From positions 1 to 5,921 of the forward strand of contig JAGWKW010000088.1 in assembly GCA_028865155.1 (NCBI GenBank): a stretch of DNA of 5,921 nucleotides, written 5' to 3'. Positions 5,032-5,921 of this stretch are shown here, one piece after another (the first letter of the stretch is position 1; every line of letters begins with the position of its first letter). This DNA comes from Alphaproteobacteria bacterium (GTDB taxonomy: Bacteria > Pseudomonadota > Alphaproteobacteria > UBA9219). The position numbers and the translations under genes were made by a program. The notes under the pieces were generated by a model, which made no database searches, was not told where the DNA came from, and worked only from the letters and a program-made list of their open reading frames with translations.

Positions 5032-5853
5032 TTATTTACCCGCCCGGCAGGCCGCCCGGCGGCTTAAGCGCATAAACAGCAACACGCTGGCAACAGTGGC
5101 AAGGTAGAAGGCGATTTCAATTCCGCTCGGCCGCGCGACATAGCCGATCAGGGCCGCCAGAACCTGGCCGAGCGCGCTGTGATCGGAAATGATTGAACTG
5201 CTGTTCCACAATTGCGTGCCGAGGGACGGAACCAGATCCGCCTGCACCAGGAAATTCGCGCCGTGCGCCGCCATGCCCGCCGCAATCAGCATCAAAAGCC
5301 CGTTGGTCAGGGAAAACACGCGCGCGAGCGGCAAAGCGAGCAACCCCAAATACATCAGCGTGCCTGTGGCGACTCCGCCAAGCAGGCCCAACGCCGCGCC
5401 AAGCATCATCGTCGCCGTAGCGCCCCCGCTGCCCGCCCACAACCCCTGCAGCATCAGGACGATTTCCGAACCTTCGCGCATGACGGCCAGGCCAACCACG
5501 ACGGCCAGCACCGACATGTGCTTTTTGCCTTCGCTGATATTTTCGCCGACCTCGCGCATTTGCGCGGCGATTTCGCGCCCATGGCTGTTCATCCACACGA
5601 TATGCCAGCAAATCAGTGCAACCGCCAGAAACAGGATGCCCGCATCGACGATATCCTGCCCCGCGCCGTTGAACCCGTTCGCGATAAAGGACATGAATGC
5701 CGCGACCGTCGCCGCGCCCGCCACGCCACCCGCTATGCCGAGCGAAATCCATACTCCGCGCATGCGCACGCCGCGCGTCGCGGCCATGATGATCGTAACG
5801 ATCAGCGCGGCTTCAAGGACTTCACGAAAAACGATTAGCGCAGTGGCGAGCAT
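5032..5853 (-). CDS. FTR1/EfeU-family iron permease
   Basis: A 273-residue polytopic inner-membrane protein with about seven hydrophobic helices, of the FTR1/EfeU family that imports iron. The two signature REXXE motifs, whose acidic residues line the iron path, are both intact: REVLE at 10-14 in the first helix and REGSE at 126-130. Length is typical for EfeU-type permeases. The start ATG (5851-5853) is preceded by a strong GGGAGG Shine-Dalgarno sequence. An upstream gene ends only 11 bases before it, so the two form an operon. Bacterial FTR1 proteins usually work with a periplasmic iron-binding or cupredoxin-like partner that supplies or oxidises Fe(II), and the upstream gene is the natural candidate. 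The short C-terminus is basic (MRLSRRAACRAGK). Confidence 0.93.
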   Translation of the reverse strand: MLATALIVFREVLEAALIVTIIMAATRGVRMRGVWISLGIAGGVAGAATVAAFMSFIANGFNGAGQDIVDAGILFLAVALICWHIVWMNSHGREIAAQMREVGENISEGKKHMSVLAVVVGLAVMREGSEIVLMLQGLWAGSGGATATMMLGAALGLLGGVATGTLMYLGLLALPLARVFSLTNGLLMLIAAGMAAHGANFLVQADLVPSLGTQLWNSSSIISDHSALGQVLAALIGYVARPSGIEIAFYLATVASVLLFMRLSRRAACRAGK

Positions 5854-5864
5854 AGTCCTCCCTT

Positions 5865-5921
5865 TTACTTGGCAATGATCTTTCCGACCGTGCCGTGATG
5901 GAAATCGTCATAATAGCCGTA
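5865..5921 (-). CDS. C-terminal fragment of upstream gene, possibly a cupredoxin-like periplasmic protein
   Basis: Eighteen codons and a TAA stop are in the window: YGYYDDFHHGTVGKIIAK. The aromatic/DDFH segment followed by a G-K-I-I-x-K ending resembles the last strands of cupredoxin-like domains often encoded beside FTR1 permeases. No copper-binding Cys or Met is visible in this piece. It is 11 bases upstream of the permease start and on the same strand, so cotranscription and a role in iron delivery are likely. The fragment is too short for a firm identification. Confidence 0.4.
   Translation of the reverse strand, partial: YGYYDDFHHGTVGKIIAK

Noticed and set aside
5189..5878. Plus-strand open frames opposite the iron permease gene
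   Set aside because: Low-complexity Ala/Pro/Arg translations that mirror the permease; the permease has both REXXE motifs and a strong ribosome binding site.
1..5921. tRNA, rRNA, CRISPR, insertion sequence or phage signatures
   Set aside because: None seen: genes are tightly packed, intact where complete, and there are no transposase motifs, long terminal repeats or regularly spaced repeats.

Overview
The window looks like chromosomal DNA of an alphaproteobacterium, fairly G+C-rich. The lineage is inferred from three things: a mitochondrial-type class I cytochrome c, the style of the Rieske N-terminus (twin-arginine followed by a Gly/Ala-rich membrane anchor and AWPLID), and a System I (Ccm) cytochrome c maturation set. 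No rRNA, tRNA, CRISPR array or mobile element is visible. The theme is heme, iron and respiratory electron transfer.

Layout from left to right. (1) Bases 1-162, minus strand: the first 54 codons of petA, the Rieske Fe-S subunit of the cytochrome bc1 complex, running off the left edge. (2) 193-576, minus: a periplasmic monoheme cytochrome c directly upstream of petA. (3) 602-656: a strong stem-loop. (4) 679-2025, minus: a 448-residue outer-membrane protein with one N-terminal heme site followed by a porin-like barrel, related to the fused cytochrome-porins of the Cyc2 type. (5) 2026-2333: a divergent regulatory region with a near-perfect FNR/FixK box at 2147-2160, placed correctly for a class II promoter of the cytochrome-porin gene. 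(6) 2334-2913, plus: ccmD and ccmE. (7) 2916-4905, minus: ccmA-ccmB-ccmC with start/stop overlaps, meeting ccmE tail to tail with two bases between the stop codons. (8) 4906-5031: a hairpin-rich spacer. (9) 5032-5853, minus: an FTR1-family iron permease. (10) 5865-5921, minus: the last 18 codons of an upstream partner gene, possibly a cupredoxin-like periplasmic protein.

How the genes could work together: the iron permease imports iron. CcmABCDE exports, handles and chaperones heme so that the c-type cytochromes can be assembled in the periplasm. The cytochrome-porin, the soluble cytochrome c and the bc1 complex form a plausible chain from the cell surface through the periplasm to the inner membrane. 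In known iron oxidisers a Cyc2 cytochrome-porin takes electrons from extracellular Fe(II), so this locus is a candidate for extracellular electron uptake, probably under oxygen control. The donor is an inference; the sequence alone does not prove iron oxidation.
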